Shown here: in pieces, positions 45,879 through 57,500 of the stretch
Layout of the letters: each line of letters starts with the position of its first letter
Position numbering within the stretch: position 1 is the first letter of the stretch
Translations under genes and position numbers: made by a program
The notes under the pieces: model-generated
What the model saw: only the letters and a program-made list of their open reading frames with translations
The model's database searches: none
What the model was told of the DNA's origin: nothing
Assembly (NCBI RefSeq): GCF_027980145.1
Contig: NZ_JAMZNK010000024.1
Span: 1-64,000, forward strand
Source: Flavobacterium azizsancarii
GTDB taxonomy: Bacteria > Bacteroidota > Bacteroidia > Flavobacteriales > Flavobacteriaceae
Direction: 5' to 3'
DNA: 64,000 nt

Positions 45879-46409
45879 TTATTTATTTTGAAAATATTTA
45901 TTGATTAATTTCAAAGCTGATTTTGTTTCAATTATCATAATTCTACCACCGAAATGGAATGCTCCAAGTGTTTTTTCATAATGATCAACTAATTGCGATT
46001 TTGAAAGAAAAGAAACATTTCCATCGTGACCGCGCTGAAAAGATAATTTACAAGCATAAGCAACTAGATTACCAGCTACACCAGCATAAACCTTTGTTTG
46101 TCCTTTATTGAATGGAGCACTTTCAACAAGATGCATATAGACATGATCTGACTTAACTTCTAAGCTTATAAGACCTTGGATTATTTTTGAATTTCCAAAA
46201 ATTGTAAGTTTATAAACATCTCTAATTGGATTTTTAAATTCTTCATTCCAATTAAAAAGCCAGCCATTTTTCTTTGTTAAAGACTTTAAATCAGAATTTT
46301 GGAGAATAGAAATTTCAGTCTGAAAACGATCTCCAGTAATCACGTTTTCTATTGAGTTTGTTAATTTGTCAATTATAAAATCGAGTCCTAATTCTGCTTC
46401 TTTATCCAT
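45879..46409 (-). CDS. GNAT-like acetyltransferase-fold protein
   Basis: This 176-residue protein has a central segment MHLVESAPFNKGQTKVYAGV and a later FQRGHDGNVSFLSKSQLVDH and YEKTLGAFHFGGRIMIIE. This pattern resembles the acceptor and C-terminal region of GNAT proteins, where the GxGxxL acetyl-CoA loop is replaced by GVAGNLVAYA. There is no signal peptide. With the 50-residue gene it may be a toxin-antitoxin pair of the GNAT type, but the family assignment is by pattern only. Confidence 0.55.
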   Translation of the reverse strand: MDKEAELGLDFIIDKLTNSIENVITGDRFQTEISILQNSDLKSLTKKNGWLFNWNEEFKNPIRDVYKLTIFGNSKIIQGLISLEVKSDHVYMHLVESAPFNKGQTKVYAGVAGNLVAYACKLSFQRGHDGNVSFLSKSQLVDHYEKTLGAFHFGGRIMIIETKSALKLINKYFQNK

Positions 46410-46464
46410 ACTGCTAATTTAATGAATTTAATCTAATTTTGAAAACATTTGAATATGGAAAATA

Positions 46465-46491
46465 AATTCTGCCGACCCTGTCGGCAGAATT
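46465..46491 (-). terminator. 12-bp perfect inverted repeat with a 3-base loop
   Basis: AATTCTGCCGAC and GTCGGCAGAATT enclose CCT. It lies upstream of the GNAT-like gene, so it would terminate whatever once entered from the right. It is unusually GC-rich for the area. Confidence 0.5.
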
Positions 46492-46799
46492 GTTGGACTG
46501 TAATAGTTTCAAACCTAAACTTCTTAGCGCCTTATTTTGCTTAGCTTCTAGTTTTCAAAACTTCATGCGCCATGATTCTGCCACAAATTAAAAATGGCGA
46601 TAATTTATTATAGCAAATAAACTTACTACCATAAAATTTTGCGATAAAGAAAAATTAATTTAAAAATCAAGAGTAATTGTTTTTTCGATTTTCGACATTG
46701 TAATGGCGGCTGTACTTCGGACGTAATTCATAAATATCTTTTAAAATGTTTGTGTTAACGCTATAATAAAGTTGAATAGATATATTCTTAAACCCTCTT

Positions 46800-47058
46800 T
46801 TGAAGAATATTCCATTTCAACTGAATGCAACTTTTGGCATAGCCAAGGACTTGTTACAGCAATTAGCCGATGGGGAACTTGATTTTGTTGTAGCAAGCCA
46901 AAAATCCATTGAGAATAAACATATCGTTTATGAACCTATCCTTACCGAAAATTTTATTGTTGTAGGAAGTCCCGATTTGGATTTAAGCGATTTAAAAAAG
47001 CATTTGAAAGATAAAGATTTTACAGCCATCGAGAAATGGCTTATCAATCAGCAGTGGT
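46800..47058 (+). pseudogene. LysR-type regulator, ligand-binding domain fragment
   Basis: LNATFGIAKDLLQQLADGEL and DFVVASQKSIENKHIVYEP, FIVVGSPDLD are from the effector domain of LysR regulators. The DNA-binding half is absent. The frame is cut at about 47058 (INQQWYAY), where it joins antisense DUF6965 sequence. It is a chimeric, dead fragment. Confidence 0.7.
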
Positions 47059-47186
47059 ATGCTTATAGTAAGGAAACAGCTTTTAAGGAAAAGCTGGGAA
47101 TCTGTGATTCTCGCCCATGGTTTTAACTCCACTTCCTCAGGTGGGGGAGTGGTGTCAAAATAGCGTTTTATTTCTTCTGGGGTCAT
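47059..47186 (-). pseudogene. Second DUF6965-family copy, 3' end lost
   Basis: ATG at 47186 starts TPEEIKRYFDTTPPPEEVEL and KPWARITDSQLFLKSCFLTI, closely matching the copy at 45302-45543. After about 41 residues it runs into the antisense of the LysR fragment and loses its C-terminus. Confidence 0.65.
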
Positions 47187-47339
47187 GGGGCAAAAATTAG
47201 GTAAAAATTGCAGAGAGGGCAAGGGCTTAGGGTCAATTTCTGGGTCAGTGTTTTTATGTGTTTTACCTGCATTTGTTCCAAATGTACTGAGGCTCATTAA
47301 ATTATCCCTTCAGATTCTGTTTTTATTTTTTCAGGCTTT

Positions 47340-47526
47340 CATTTGGGCTGGTCCGGACCTGCGGCGCCCTTTGGGAATTCATGCAGATGCGGGTTGCTTT
47401 ACTTCCTTAATGCTTTTTTTTAGGAGCTATTCCCGCTATGCGTTCCAATCTTTTGTGCCGAACTCCGGCACAAAAGGATTTCCACTGCACACGAGCGAAG
47501 CGAACTGGCGAAGCAATCGGGGCTAA
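47340..47526. repeat. GC-rich non-coding repeat-like element
   Basis: The segment contains GGAGCTATTCCCGCTATGCG, then TTCCAATCTTTTGTGCCG and a CCGGCACAAAAGGATTT hairpin (TTTTGTGCCG / CGGCACAAAA). It resembles an interspersed non-coding sequence I recall from many Bacteroidota genomes. Its base composition differs sharply from its surroundings. No frame across it is convincing. I see nothing else between 47187 and 47791 except the tRNA-like scar. Confidence 0.5.
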
Positions 47527-47634
47527 GAGTTGAATCCATTTTTATGTTTTTGCTCTTTTTTTTAATAATTATTTTATAAGCTGTATTGCTTAGGTATTGA
47601 AAAATGCAGTTTTTGTTGAAATAATTTAGTACTT

Positions 47635-47656
47635 GAGAAAGAGGGATTCGAACTGT
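47635..47656 (-). tRNA. Second tRNA 3'-end remnant
   Basis: On the minus strand AGTTCGAATCCCTCTTTCTC is a T-loop plus acceptor 3' strand. No complete tRNA is folded around it. The GCGCCACGATTGTGCCACGG motif follows 63 bases away (47719-47739), as at the first scar. Confidence 0.5.
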
Positions 47657-47791
47657 AACTCCAGGACCTCCTTTATATAATGGATTTTTAATATATGTAA
47701 CCGGATTCAAAATGTACTGCGCCACGATTGTGCCACGGAATCTTTAAGTGTTTTTATAAATATTGAATATGCAACTTGTTTAAAATGAATG

Positions 47792-48163
47792 TTATAATTC
47801 ACTTTGTAAATCAAATGTTTTACTGTCAGGATTTTCAATAAGATATGTTAGACCTTCAAAAATAACCACATCATGCTCTTTATTATCATAAACGCTTATA
47901 CCTTTGCTGATCACATATTTGCTTATCCTTAGCTCTACATCATTCTTATAAGTAATAACTTTATTGTCTGAAGTAAAAACTATTTTTTTAGTATATCCCA
48001 GAGTCTTTGGGGTGGAGATATAATTTGCATTTTCTCCTCCTTCTGATTTTTGACAAGTCCAAGATCCTAAAATTGTATTTGGAGTTTGATCATTAAAAAC
48101 GGAACTGGAAGTAAACGAATAAAAGGAGAACAAAACAATGAGCAATAAAAATTTTTCTTACAT
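47792..48163 (-). CDS. Small secreted protein, lipocalin-like, with a stop at codon 2
   Basis: The frame begins ATG (48163) but the second codon is TAA. The next in-frame initiator is TTG at 48145, giving 117 residues starting LIVLFSFYSF. The N-terminus is a signal peptide. The body (TILGSWTCQKSEGG.., KIVFTSDNKVITY) looks like small lipocalin-like Bacteroidota proteins of unknown role. The gene is either expressed weakly from TTG or has just been lost. Confidence 0.55.
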
Positions 48164-48237
48164 TTTTTTGAATTTTATATATAAATAGTAGTTTAATTAT
48201 TTGTTTGTGAGAAATGTCTTTCTATGTAAAAAGTTTT

Positions 48238-48366
48238 TTATTCTAAAATTATGTTTAAAACAACAGTGACATAAAGTAAAATGTAGAAGACAGATAAAAC
48301 AAATCCAATGCAAGTAAATGTTTCCTCCTTTATATAATCGCGAATTTTTCGGATATCTTTTCTCAT
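48238..48366 (-). CDS. 42-residue single-span membrane protein
   Basis: ATG at 48366 opens a frame encoding RKDIRKIRDYIKEE then a hydrophobic helix (FTCIGFVLSVFYILLYVTVVLNIIL) and a stop. The basic N-terminal patch before one membrane segment fits a small membrane protein. It lies 75 bases before the secreted-protein gene on the same strand. No family is recognised. Confidence 0.5.
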   Translation of the reverse strand: MRKDIRKIRDYIKEETFTCIGFVLSVFYILLYVTVVLNIILE

Positions 48367-48419
48367 AATTTTTAATTTAAATGTTTAGTATTTTTTAAAA
48401 ATATCCATAAAAGAGATAA

Positions 48420-49024
48420 TTAGTAATGGAAGCATAGCCATTGCGGTACAGGCCAATGTATCGAAAGAAGCCGATGTGACCAGGTTGTTTAAAGAAACCG
48501 TGAAGTCTTTCGACACGCTCGATATTTTAGTAAATAACGCGCTATCTCAAGGATACTCACCGAGTGAACTCATTTCAATAGAAAAATTTCATCTGGCTTT
48601 TAATGTAAATGTGCTGGGGCCAATTCTGACTATCCAGACATCTCTGAAACTTTTTGGTGATAAGGGTGGAAATATCATCAATATCAGTTTGGGTGCAAGT
48701 AAGTATCCGCTGCAAAATGCCTCTTTGTACTCTTAAAGTAAAGCTGCACTGGATGCCTTCACAATTGTTTTATCTAAGGAGTTGGGTGTTAAAAACGTTC
48801 GTATCAATTCTATTTTGCCGGGAGCTACGGAAACAGAGGATGTGGCCAGTTCGGGTGTTATCGTTGGCAGTGATTATGAAAAGATGTTTGTCGAAAAAAT
48901 ACCACTTGGCCGCAGAGGACAGCCTGCATATATTGCGAAAACCGTAGTATTTCTGGCTTCCGATGACGCTGCGTGGATCACAGGAGAGCAAATTTCCGTT
49001 TCCCGCGGTATCTATGGTTTTTAA
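48420..49024 (+). pseudogene. SDR oxidoreductase, truncated and with an in-frame stop
   Basis: The frame starts without an initiation codon (SIAIAVQANVSKEADVTRLF), so the cofactor-binding end is lost. NNA and the segment YS-stop-SKAALDAFTIVLSKEL follow. The TAA at 48735-48737 falls inside the catalytic YxASK motif. The C-terminal half continues to GEQISVSRGIYGF. It is a 3-ketoacyl reductase-like SDR that is no longer functional. Confidence 0.85.
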
Positions 49025-49999
49025 AGCCGTACCAAAAATGAAAGATAAAGAAACATATGATAATACCTGAATTATTGGATTTGATTGAGGAGCTCAGCAA
49101 AAAGCTGTAAACGTCATGGCGCCAGACCAGGGAATTTGTACGCAGGGAAACTGGTTCGGGATCTTAGTTCAAGCACTGAGAAGGTCAAAAGATCGAGGAC
49201 TATTTTGATCTTATTAGCGCCATTAGCTTTTGAAAGGACAAATTAACTAAAATGGGGAGTTTATCGACACGCAAGCAATGGTTCTTGCTTCCGAAAAGCC
49301 GGTGGTCCGTCTTTGATGATACAGAAAAGGATAGTTTTTAGAGCGAATTAGGAAGGTAATTTCATTGTGACAGTAATGGTCAATTGAACTGATTTTTCCA
49401 ACCTACAAAAAATAATACGTTTAAAATATTTTTCTTTATTCATTATATATGAAAATGATAAAAGACAGATAAACCTATTTCATTTGCCAGTTTTTTTCAT
49501 CCCGGTTAACTTCATAACCCGTTAGTTAAATCTAGAATGAGAATTCTCAGATATTTAATTAAACCATCTTTTTGCCAGACTGATGTAGATTAGAATTATA
49601 GATAAAACATATGAAAATATGCGCTAAATTTAAAAAAGGAAGAAATAAGCTACGTCATTAATTTTAACATATTTATTCACTTTTTCATGTCTGATTTATA
49701 ATTTATCTTACTGTCATTGAGTTCGTTGCTGTTTTAGAAAAAACGAACTTAGAATAATTTCCGTTCTCATAGATCAAAACAGTTAATTAAACATATAAAT
49801 TTAATAATTTTCAGTTTATCGATATATTTGATATACATTTGATAATATAAATTGTAAAAATATAAATAAAATATAAAAATAGGTAATTCGTTTTCGTATA
49901 GACCTATGCTGTTTATTGTCATTTTTATAGCTGTTTATTCTTTGTCCCCTCATTTTAATTTCGCAATCTAATATTAATAATTTTATACCTACTCTCATC
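49025..49999. other. Decayed and AT-rich region before the surface-fibre operon
   Basis: Between 49025 and about 49380 there are short open bits (IPELLDLIEELSKKL, and others) in changing frames that look like degraded coding DNA, but I recognise none. From 49380 to 49999 the sequence is very AT-rich and should hold the promoter of the 50-64 kb operon. I found no clear consensus box. Confidence 0.4.
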
Positions 50000-50506
50000 A
50001 TGAAAAATTTAATTACTCCAGCAAATTTATGCCTTTTAGGGATCTTGTTTACCTCTTCTGTTTTTGCTCAGGCTACAGCTACCGCTACAGCTTCGGCCAC
50101 AATAGTCACACCAATAAGTATTACTAATGCTTCTGATATGAATTTTGGAAACATAGCTACAGATGGAACCGTTGGTACAGTTGTTTTAGCTCCGGATAAT
50201 AGCAGGACTATTACAGGGGGGGTAACTTTGCCTGCAGCTTCAGGTACAGTAACTGCAGCAGCTTTTACGGTTTCTGGTTCTGATTCGTATACCTATGCCA
50301 TTACTTTGCCATCATCAGTAATTATTGCAAGTGGTACTGACCAAATGACTGTTGATAATTTTACCAGTACACCGGCAACAATAGGAACATTAAGTTCTGG
50401 TTCAGAGACTATAACTATTGGTGCAACCTTAAATCTGGTGGCTTCACAAGCTGAGGGATCGTATACTTCTGCAGCTCCTTTCGCAGTTACTGTTAATTAC
50501 AATTAA
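50000..50506 (+). CDS. DUF4402 pilin-like surface subunit (first copy)
   Basis: This is a 168-residue secreted beta-rich protein. The signal peptide ends VFAQ. The mature N-terminus ATATATASATIVTPISIT alternates small and polar residues, as in the donor strand of fimbrial subunits. The DUF4402 body follows: MNFGNIATDGTVGTVVL, a threonine/alanine-rich centre, and the end SYTSAAPFAVTVNYN. The family resembles the spore-coat-U-type pilins of archaic chaperone-usher systems. It is the first gene of the five-gene operon, ahead of the chaperone by 84 bases. Confidence 0.85.
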   Translation: MKNLITPANLCLLGILFTSSVFAQATATATASATIVTPISITNASDMNFGNIATDGTVGTVVLAPDNSRTITGGVTLPAASGTVTAAAFTVSGSDSYTYAITLPSSVIIASGTDQMTVDNFTSTPATIGTLSSGSETITIGATLNLVASQAEGSYTSAAPFAVTVNYN

Positions 50507-50590
50507 TAAATACATTATTAGAATTAAAAAAAAACTGTATTTAAATCTAACAGTTACAACTTTAGATTATTAACACTTTATCCTCGTATT

Positions 50591-51451
50591 ATGAATAATA
50601 CCCTCTTTATGAAAGTTGGGGTTACTCTTCTTGTACTATCATTTATTTTTACAGCGGGGCAATTAGTTGCCCCATATGATAGTGCAGGTCAGGGTGATCT
50701 TATGATAATGCCACGCAGGGTAATTCTTGATGCAAACAAAAGAACACAAGAATTGACCGTTGCCAATACAGGATCTGACAGTACAAAATATCTCATTTCT
50801 GTTATACATTACAGAATGCTTGAAAATGGTGCTTTTGAGCAGATTGCTCAACCGGATTCGGCGCAGCATTTTGCAGATAAGAATTTTAGATTTTTTCCAC
50901 GTACTGTTACACTTGCCCCCAATGAATCGCAAACAATTAAAATTCAGGCAATAAATACAAATGAAATGCAGCCAGGTGAATATAGGTCGCATCTTTATTT
51001 CAGGGCAGTTACAAAAAATCTGCCTGCAGAGAAAGAAGCTTTCAAGCCACCAAAATCGATGTCTGTACAACTTGTACCCACATTTGGTATTGCTATTCCT
51101 GTTATTATTAGAAGCGGTGCTTTAACTTTAAGTGTTAAGCTTGAAAAACCGATGTTTTCAATAAGTACAGCCGGGATACCTCAATTGAGTATGTTATTTA
51201 AGAGAACTGGTAATATCTCTGTCTACGGAGATATAAAAATAGAACACGTTTCGGTAACTGGAAGAGCTACACAGGTTGGTATTGCAAAAGGTTTTGCGAT
51301 TTACACTCCTAATTCTGTACGTAATTTTACCCTTAATTTAGACAAGAATTCAACGGTGGATTATCGTAAAGGAAAACTCAATATTATATATACTACTTTA
51401 TCTGAAACAAAACCAATAGTAATCACTTCTTCACAAGTTGATCTCCTTTAG
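50591..51451 (+). CDS. PapD-type periplasmic fimbrial chaperone
   Basis: This 286-residue protein has a signal peptide and the two-domain PapD layout. The first Ig-like domain (residues ~35-155) carries MIMPRRVILDANKRTQELTV (the G1-type edge with the conserved basic residue), FRFFPRTVTLAPNESQTIKI and GEYRSHLYFRA. FGIAIPVIIR matches the IPVIVR strand of archaic (CsuC-like) chaperones. A second, less conserved domain follows from about residue 165. It would hold subunits in the periplasm by donor-strand complementation. It precedes the giant adhesin by 52 bases. Confidence 0.8.
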   Translation: MNNTLFMKVGVTLLVLSFIFTAGQLVAPYDSAGQGDLMIMPRRVILDANKRTQELTVANTGSDSTKYLISVIHYRMLENGAFEQIAQPDSAQHFADKNFRFFPRTVTLAPNESQTIKIQAINTNEMQPGEYRSHLYFRAVTKNLPAEKEAFKPPKSMSVQLVPTFGIAIPVIIRSGALTLSVKLEKPMFSISTAGIPQLSMLFKRTGNISVYGDIKIEHVSVTGRATQVGIAKGFAIYTPNSVRNFTLNLDKNSTVDYRKGKLNIIYTTLSETKPIVITSSQVDLL

Positions 51452-51503
51452 TTCGAAATAGCTTTCAAACGAATCAATCTTTGCTAATTTAGCCCTTCAG
51501 CAC

Positions 51504-54500
51504 ATGAAAACAAAAATTATTTTTGCTTTATCGTGTAGATGTATGCTTGTCATTTTTTTATTACTCTCTGTTAATACAAAGCTTTTTAGTCAATCAATCA
51601 CTAATTATGCATTTGTTGGTACTACAGCGGCGGGTTTTACACCAATTACTGGCGGAAATACAACAACATGGACAGGGTCTACAGATGATGCAGTATCTGC
51701 ACTTATCCCAATAGGGTTTGACTTTTGGTATATGGGTATACGATATACCACTATTGGAGCAACTACTAATGGATGGCTGACTTTGGGAACTGTTGCAACT
51801 GATTTTGTTTATAACAATAATTTATCTGCTTCGGGATCACCCAGACCGGTGATTGCCCCTTTGTGGGACGATCTTGATATTGTTTCTACGGCAAATGTTA
51901 CCTATAGAACAGCAGGAGCAGTGGGTAATAGAGTTTTTACAATACAATATCTTAATACAGAATGGAATTATTTAGCCTTAGGCGCGGTATGCTCGTTTCA
52001 GGTAAATTTTTATGAAACTACTGGAAAAATTGAATTTGTTTATCGTTCTGATGCTTTTGCAGTAAACGCTCCTTCTGCCTCTATTGGGATAACTACCGCA
52101 GCTACGGGTTCGGGAAATTTTTTATCTGTAAATAATGCAGGTACCAGTGTAAGTTCTACTACTGTTGCAACTGTTACCACCAAACGGGTAACCGGCAGAA
52201 CATACGGATTTACCTCGCCAATACCTATTACCCCTGGAAATCTTAGTTTCTCTGCAATAACGCTCTCTTCGATGACACTCAACTGGAACGACCTCTCTAC
52301 AAACGAGAGAGGCTTTGTTATTTATCGTTCTACAGATGGAGTTAACTATTCTTTTATAAGTCAGACTGCGGCCGGAGCGACCTCTTCACTTCAAACAGGG
52401 CTGACTGCAGCAACAACTTACTATTGGAAAGTATATGCCATTACGGAAGGAGCAATGAGCAGCGCTCTTAATGGAACTCAGGCAACTACCTGTAACGGTC
52501 CTGTAATATCTCAACTACCAGTAACAAATTTAATCTCCTATTATAAATTTGAAGGAAATGCAGCAGATGCTACCGGTAACAATTCCGGCACTTTGCAGGG
52601 AGGCACACCTACACCGTCTGTTGATCGGTTCAATAATGCAGGAAAAGCTTATGCTTTTAATGGAACGACTAATTATATCTCTACTACAAATTTATATGTA
52701 AATCCGGCTTCTGTAAGTGTCTCTTCCTGGTTTAAAACTACCTCTGCTATTGGTGGAGCGTTAATTGGATTTTCGAGCCTTCAAACCGGTGCAGGAGGTA
52801 CCAGAGACCGATTTGTTTATATGACTGGTACAGGAGTATTATATTTTGGTGTAGCACCGGGCGCAGTAAAAAAATATATCAATACCACTACTGCTTACAA
52901 CGATGGGAACTGGCATATGGTTACCGCTACCCTTGGAGGGGGGGGTATGAAGTTATATATAGATGGTGTACTTTCTGCAAGTGATTTAACGGTAACAGCT
53001 GCTGAAACTACTACCGGATATTGGCGATTAGGATATAGTGATATTTCTACATGGCCCAATGAATCTTCAAGTTATTTCTTTCAGGGAACCTTGGATGATA
53101 TGGTGGTATACCACCGTGAATTATCTGCCTCAGAGGTAAGTGTACTGTACAATTCGCCAGATGGTGCGGGAAGTAATTCTCCGGTTTGTGCCGGAGCCAA
53201 TCTTAACCTTACTGCTTCTTCTATATCAGGAGCTAGTTATTCATGGACAGGTCCTAATGGTTTTACTTCTTTGCTGCAAAATCCAAGTCTTACTTATTCA
53301 GCAGCATACGCAGGTACCTACACAGTACAGGTAAACGTAGCGGGATGTGCTGTTACTACAACGGCCTATACAAATGTTGTATCTACTACCTCAAGTGGAC
53401 AATGGACCGGAAATGTGAGTAACGATTGGGCTAATGCCGCTAACTGGTGTAGCGGAACCTTACCTACAGCTGCTACAGATGTGGTAATTACAGCTGGTGC
53501 AGCCAGAATGCCAAACATTAGTACCAGTGTAAATAGCCGAAGTCTTACCATAAATAATGGAGCAAATTTAACATTGGCAGTTTCAGGTACCTTAAATATT
53601 GCTGGCAGCTTAATAAACAATGGCACTTTTACCAATACAGGAACTGTAAATTTTAACGGAACAACTGGTCAGCAGACTTTTTCAGGCCTTACTTCATTTT
53701 TTAATCTAACACTCAGTAATAGCAGCGGATTGTTATTGCCCTTAGGTATTACGATTAATAATGACCTAATAATTGCTGCGGGTACGCTAAATGCAAATAA
53801 TTTCAATATTAGTATAGCCGGGAACTGGACAAATAATACATCAGGTACAGCTTTTACAGCGGGTACAGGTACAGTTAGCTTTAATAGTACAACAGCCAAA
53901 GTCATTGGAGGAACTTTTTCAACCACTTTCAATAACCTCATTATAGCAAATGTTGGAAACACTGTAAGTCTTGCTGTCAATGCCAGTATTACCGGAAATC
54001 TTTGGGTAAATACGGGGACTTTTGATTTGGGAGCCTTTACGGCAAACAGAGCTACAGCTGGCGGTACACTTACCCTGGCCAATAATGCAACACTAAAAAT
54101 AGGAGGTACTAATACTTATCCTTCAAATTATACGACTAATACTCTGGTTACGGCCAGTACAGTTGAATATTCAGGTACTAACCAAATAGTTGCCAATCAG
54201 GTTTATGGTAACTTGCGATTAAGCAGCTCTGGCGGTTTAGCAGTAAAAACTTTCCCCGTGACAGCCTTAACCATAATTGGTAATTTGACCAGTGCGATAG
54301 GTGCCGGAACTTCGGTAATCTTTACGGCAGGTTCGGCCATTACAATAAATGGAAACACTGTAATAGGAGCTTCTACGACCTTTAATGGTGGCAGTTTTAT
54401 TCATAATGTAGGAGGGAACTGGATCAATAACGGTACATTTAATGGTAACACAGGTACGGTAATTTTTACAGGTTCAGGCACTACAGTAAGCGGACCGGGG

Positions 54501-57500
54501 ACTCAAAATTTCAATAGTCTTACGGTGGCCGCATCTTTGGTTAGTTTTTCAGCAGAAGGGCTTACTTTATCAGGAAATTTAGCCACAACCGGATCAGGAT
54601 CATTTATTCAGGCATCTGGCGGAACTTTGACGATGACCGGAACAGGTGTTACTATTAGCGGAGTTTCAATCTCTGTCGATAACCTTGCTATTAGTGGATC
54701 AGTGACAACAACCTCATCTATTATCTTAACGGGTAATTTAGCAGTGAGTGGAAGTTTTACTGCCAGTACGGGAACTATTATCATGAGCGGAACTTCTAAA
54801 TCCATATCGGGGTCAGGGACTAAAACTTTTTATATCCTTTCTCTTACCGGTACAGTTACTACTGCTGTAAATTTTAGCATTTCTTCAGTTTTACTTGTCT
54901 ATGGAAGTTTAACGGCCTCAGCAGGAACAGTAACTTTTACAGGAACGTCTAGTTTGAGCGGAATTGCTAATTTGTTTAATGTAACAATCAATGGAACTTC
55001 CTTTCAGCTATCTGCAAATGCAAATCTGGGTATTGCCGGGGCACTTACGGTTACAGCAGGTACACTTAATGTAAGTGCAACGCCCAACACCATAAATTTT
55101 AATGGCAGTGGGGCACAAAGTATCAATGCAATTACCTATAATAATTTAGTAACGAGTAATGCGGGTACTAAAACAGCAGCCGGGGCAATAACAGTAAATA
55201 ATGATATAACAATAGGATTGGGTACCACGTTTATAGCTGGTACTTTTACACATTCTATTTATAACAATTGGTACAATAACGGCATTTTTACTGCCGGAAC
55301 TAGTACAGTACAGTTTCTTGGCAGTCAGAATTCAGTAATTAGTGGAGCCACTACCTTTAATATTGTAACAGTTAATAATACCAGTTCGGCTATAACGCTT
55401 ACTTTGCTGAGCAATATTTCGGTAGCTACGATTAATATGACTAGTGGTACTGTGCATACAGGAACCAATACATTGATTATAACAACGACAAGAACAGGCA
55501 ATGGTATTATATTGGGAACGATAACCCGAAATCATGCCTTTTCATCCGGAACGTCTTATGCTTTTGAAGGACCTAACAACCTCATTACTTTTACTCTTGC
55601 ATCAGCTATTAATAGTGTAACAATAACTGCCATAAGTGCCCCTGTTAGCGATTTTCCATTTAATGGATCAATAAACCGTACTTATACTGTTACTATTCCT
55701 TCTGGAACATATGATAATGCAACACTTCGACTTCATTATGAAGACAATGAACTTAACGGTAGTAACGAAAGTACCATGGCTTTGTGGCATTATAATGGAG
55801 CTTCGTGGGGATATAGTGGTAAAACATTCAATAATACGACAAGTAATTATGTGGAGCAGACATTGCTATTGAATATCACCAACCGTTGGACTATCTCTGA
55901 TAATTCAAATGTGGTACAGTGGAATGGAAGTGTCAGTACAGACTGGAACACTGCAGCTAATTGGACAGTGACCCAAGGCTCAGCCTCAGCACCTCCTGCG
56001 GCTACTGATATAGTAAATTTGGGTACTGCAACTTTTACGAACCAGCCTACTATAAGCACTGCGGTAACGGTCAAAAATATAAATTTTGGTAGCCAGAAAT
56101 CCGTAACCCTTTCAATGGCAGCAGGAGGATCGCTCGTTTCATCTAACATGAATGGAATATGGAGTACCAATGCTACACATACGCTAAATGTAAATGCACA
56201 AACCATTAGCGTTAATGGAGACCTGGCATTGAGTGATGGTACCTCCGGCCATGCTATTAATTTAAATATTGATTCTGGAACACTAAACATTATTGGAGCA
56301 CTAACCGAAAATGGCAATGCCAATATTACCTTTACAGGGGCAGGAAATCTGAACATTGGAGGTGATTTTAATTATGTAAATGGCATTTTTACACCTGGAT
56401 CCGGCACAGTTACCTACAATGGAAGTTCCAATCAGAATGTGGGTATTGTAAATTATAATAACCTGATGATTAATAAAACGGTTGCAAATGCAATTGCTGT
56501 TAGTGCTTTAACCATTGCAGGTGATCTGAATATTACGGCGGGTGAATTTGATAGTAATGCCGCCAGTGTTATTGCCGGAAATGTAAATATTGCTTCCGGT
56601 ACTATTTTTCAGAATAACAGTACTGTAAGTGTTGGAGGTAACTGGAACAACAATGGCTCTTTTGCATCAAACAATTCCGGAACCAGCGTCATTTTTAATG
56701 GAACGGGGACACAAACAATATCAACAACCTCCTTTAATAATCTTGTTTTTAATAAACCTGTAGGTACTCTTGCCACATTAACAGGTAATGTAACGATCAA
56801 CGGTAACCTTAACGGGACTTCAGGAACCCTTGACATTCAATCATATTATTTCAATAGAATTACACAGGGTGGTACTGCCACATTAAATGATGATGCTACC
56901 TTAATTATTGGAGCAGACAATGCGCCAAACAATTTTTCAAACTATATTTTAAGTACCGGAAGCAGTGTTGTTTTTAATGGAATAGGGACACAACATTTAC
57001 TATTGCCAGGGGTTGTTTATGGAAATATAATTTTCAGAAATTCGGGAACAAAAATATTATATACGCCAATTACCGTCAAAAATAATTTAACAATAGAGAG
57101 CACCGCTATTTTTAATGCCGGTGCCAATACGATTACTCTGAATGGGAATTGGTTCAATAATGGGACATTTGTACCTGCAGCAAGTACGCTATTGCTTACA
57201 GGCGCGACAAAAACCATAACAGGTGATACTACATTCAATGGGCTAACTGTTACAGGAAGTTACACCATCTTAAATAATGTCACCTTTAATGGATTACTAA
57301 ATATAACCAGCTCGGGATCGCTCAGCGGCGGCGCAGGTATTAGTACTGTTGTTAATGCCGACTTAATCAACAGTGGTACATTGTATACCTTAGGTACCAC
57401 AACTTTTACCGGAACTATTCTACAGACCCTTAGTCTTATTAATGCAGTGACAACAGTGGCTATAACAGTTAATTTTAATGGTTCTGTTTCTCCCGTATTA

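Noticed and set aside
47185-47725. Open frames of 100-113 residues on both strands
   Set aside because: They cross the GC-rich non-coding repeat, the tRNA scar and the antisense of DUF6965, and show no coherent protein.
49025-49380. A gene between the dead SDR and the fibre operon
   Set aside because: Short open stretches change frame repeatedly and match no family I know, so I describe it as decayed sequence.
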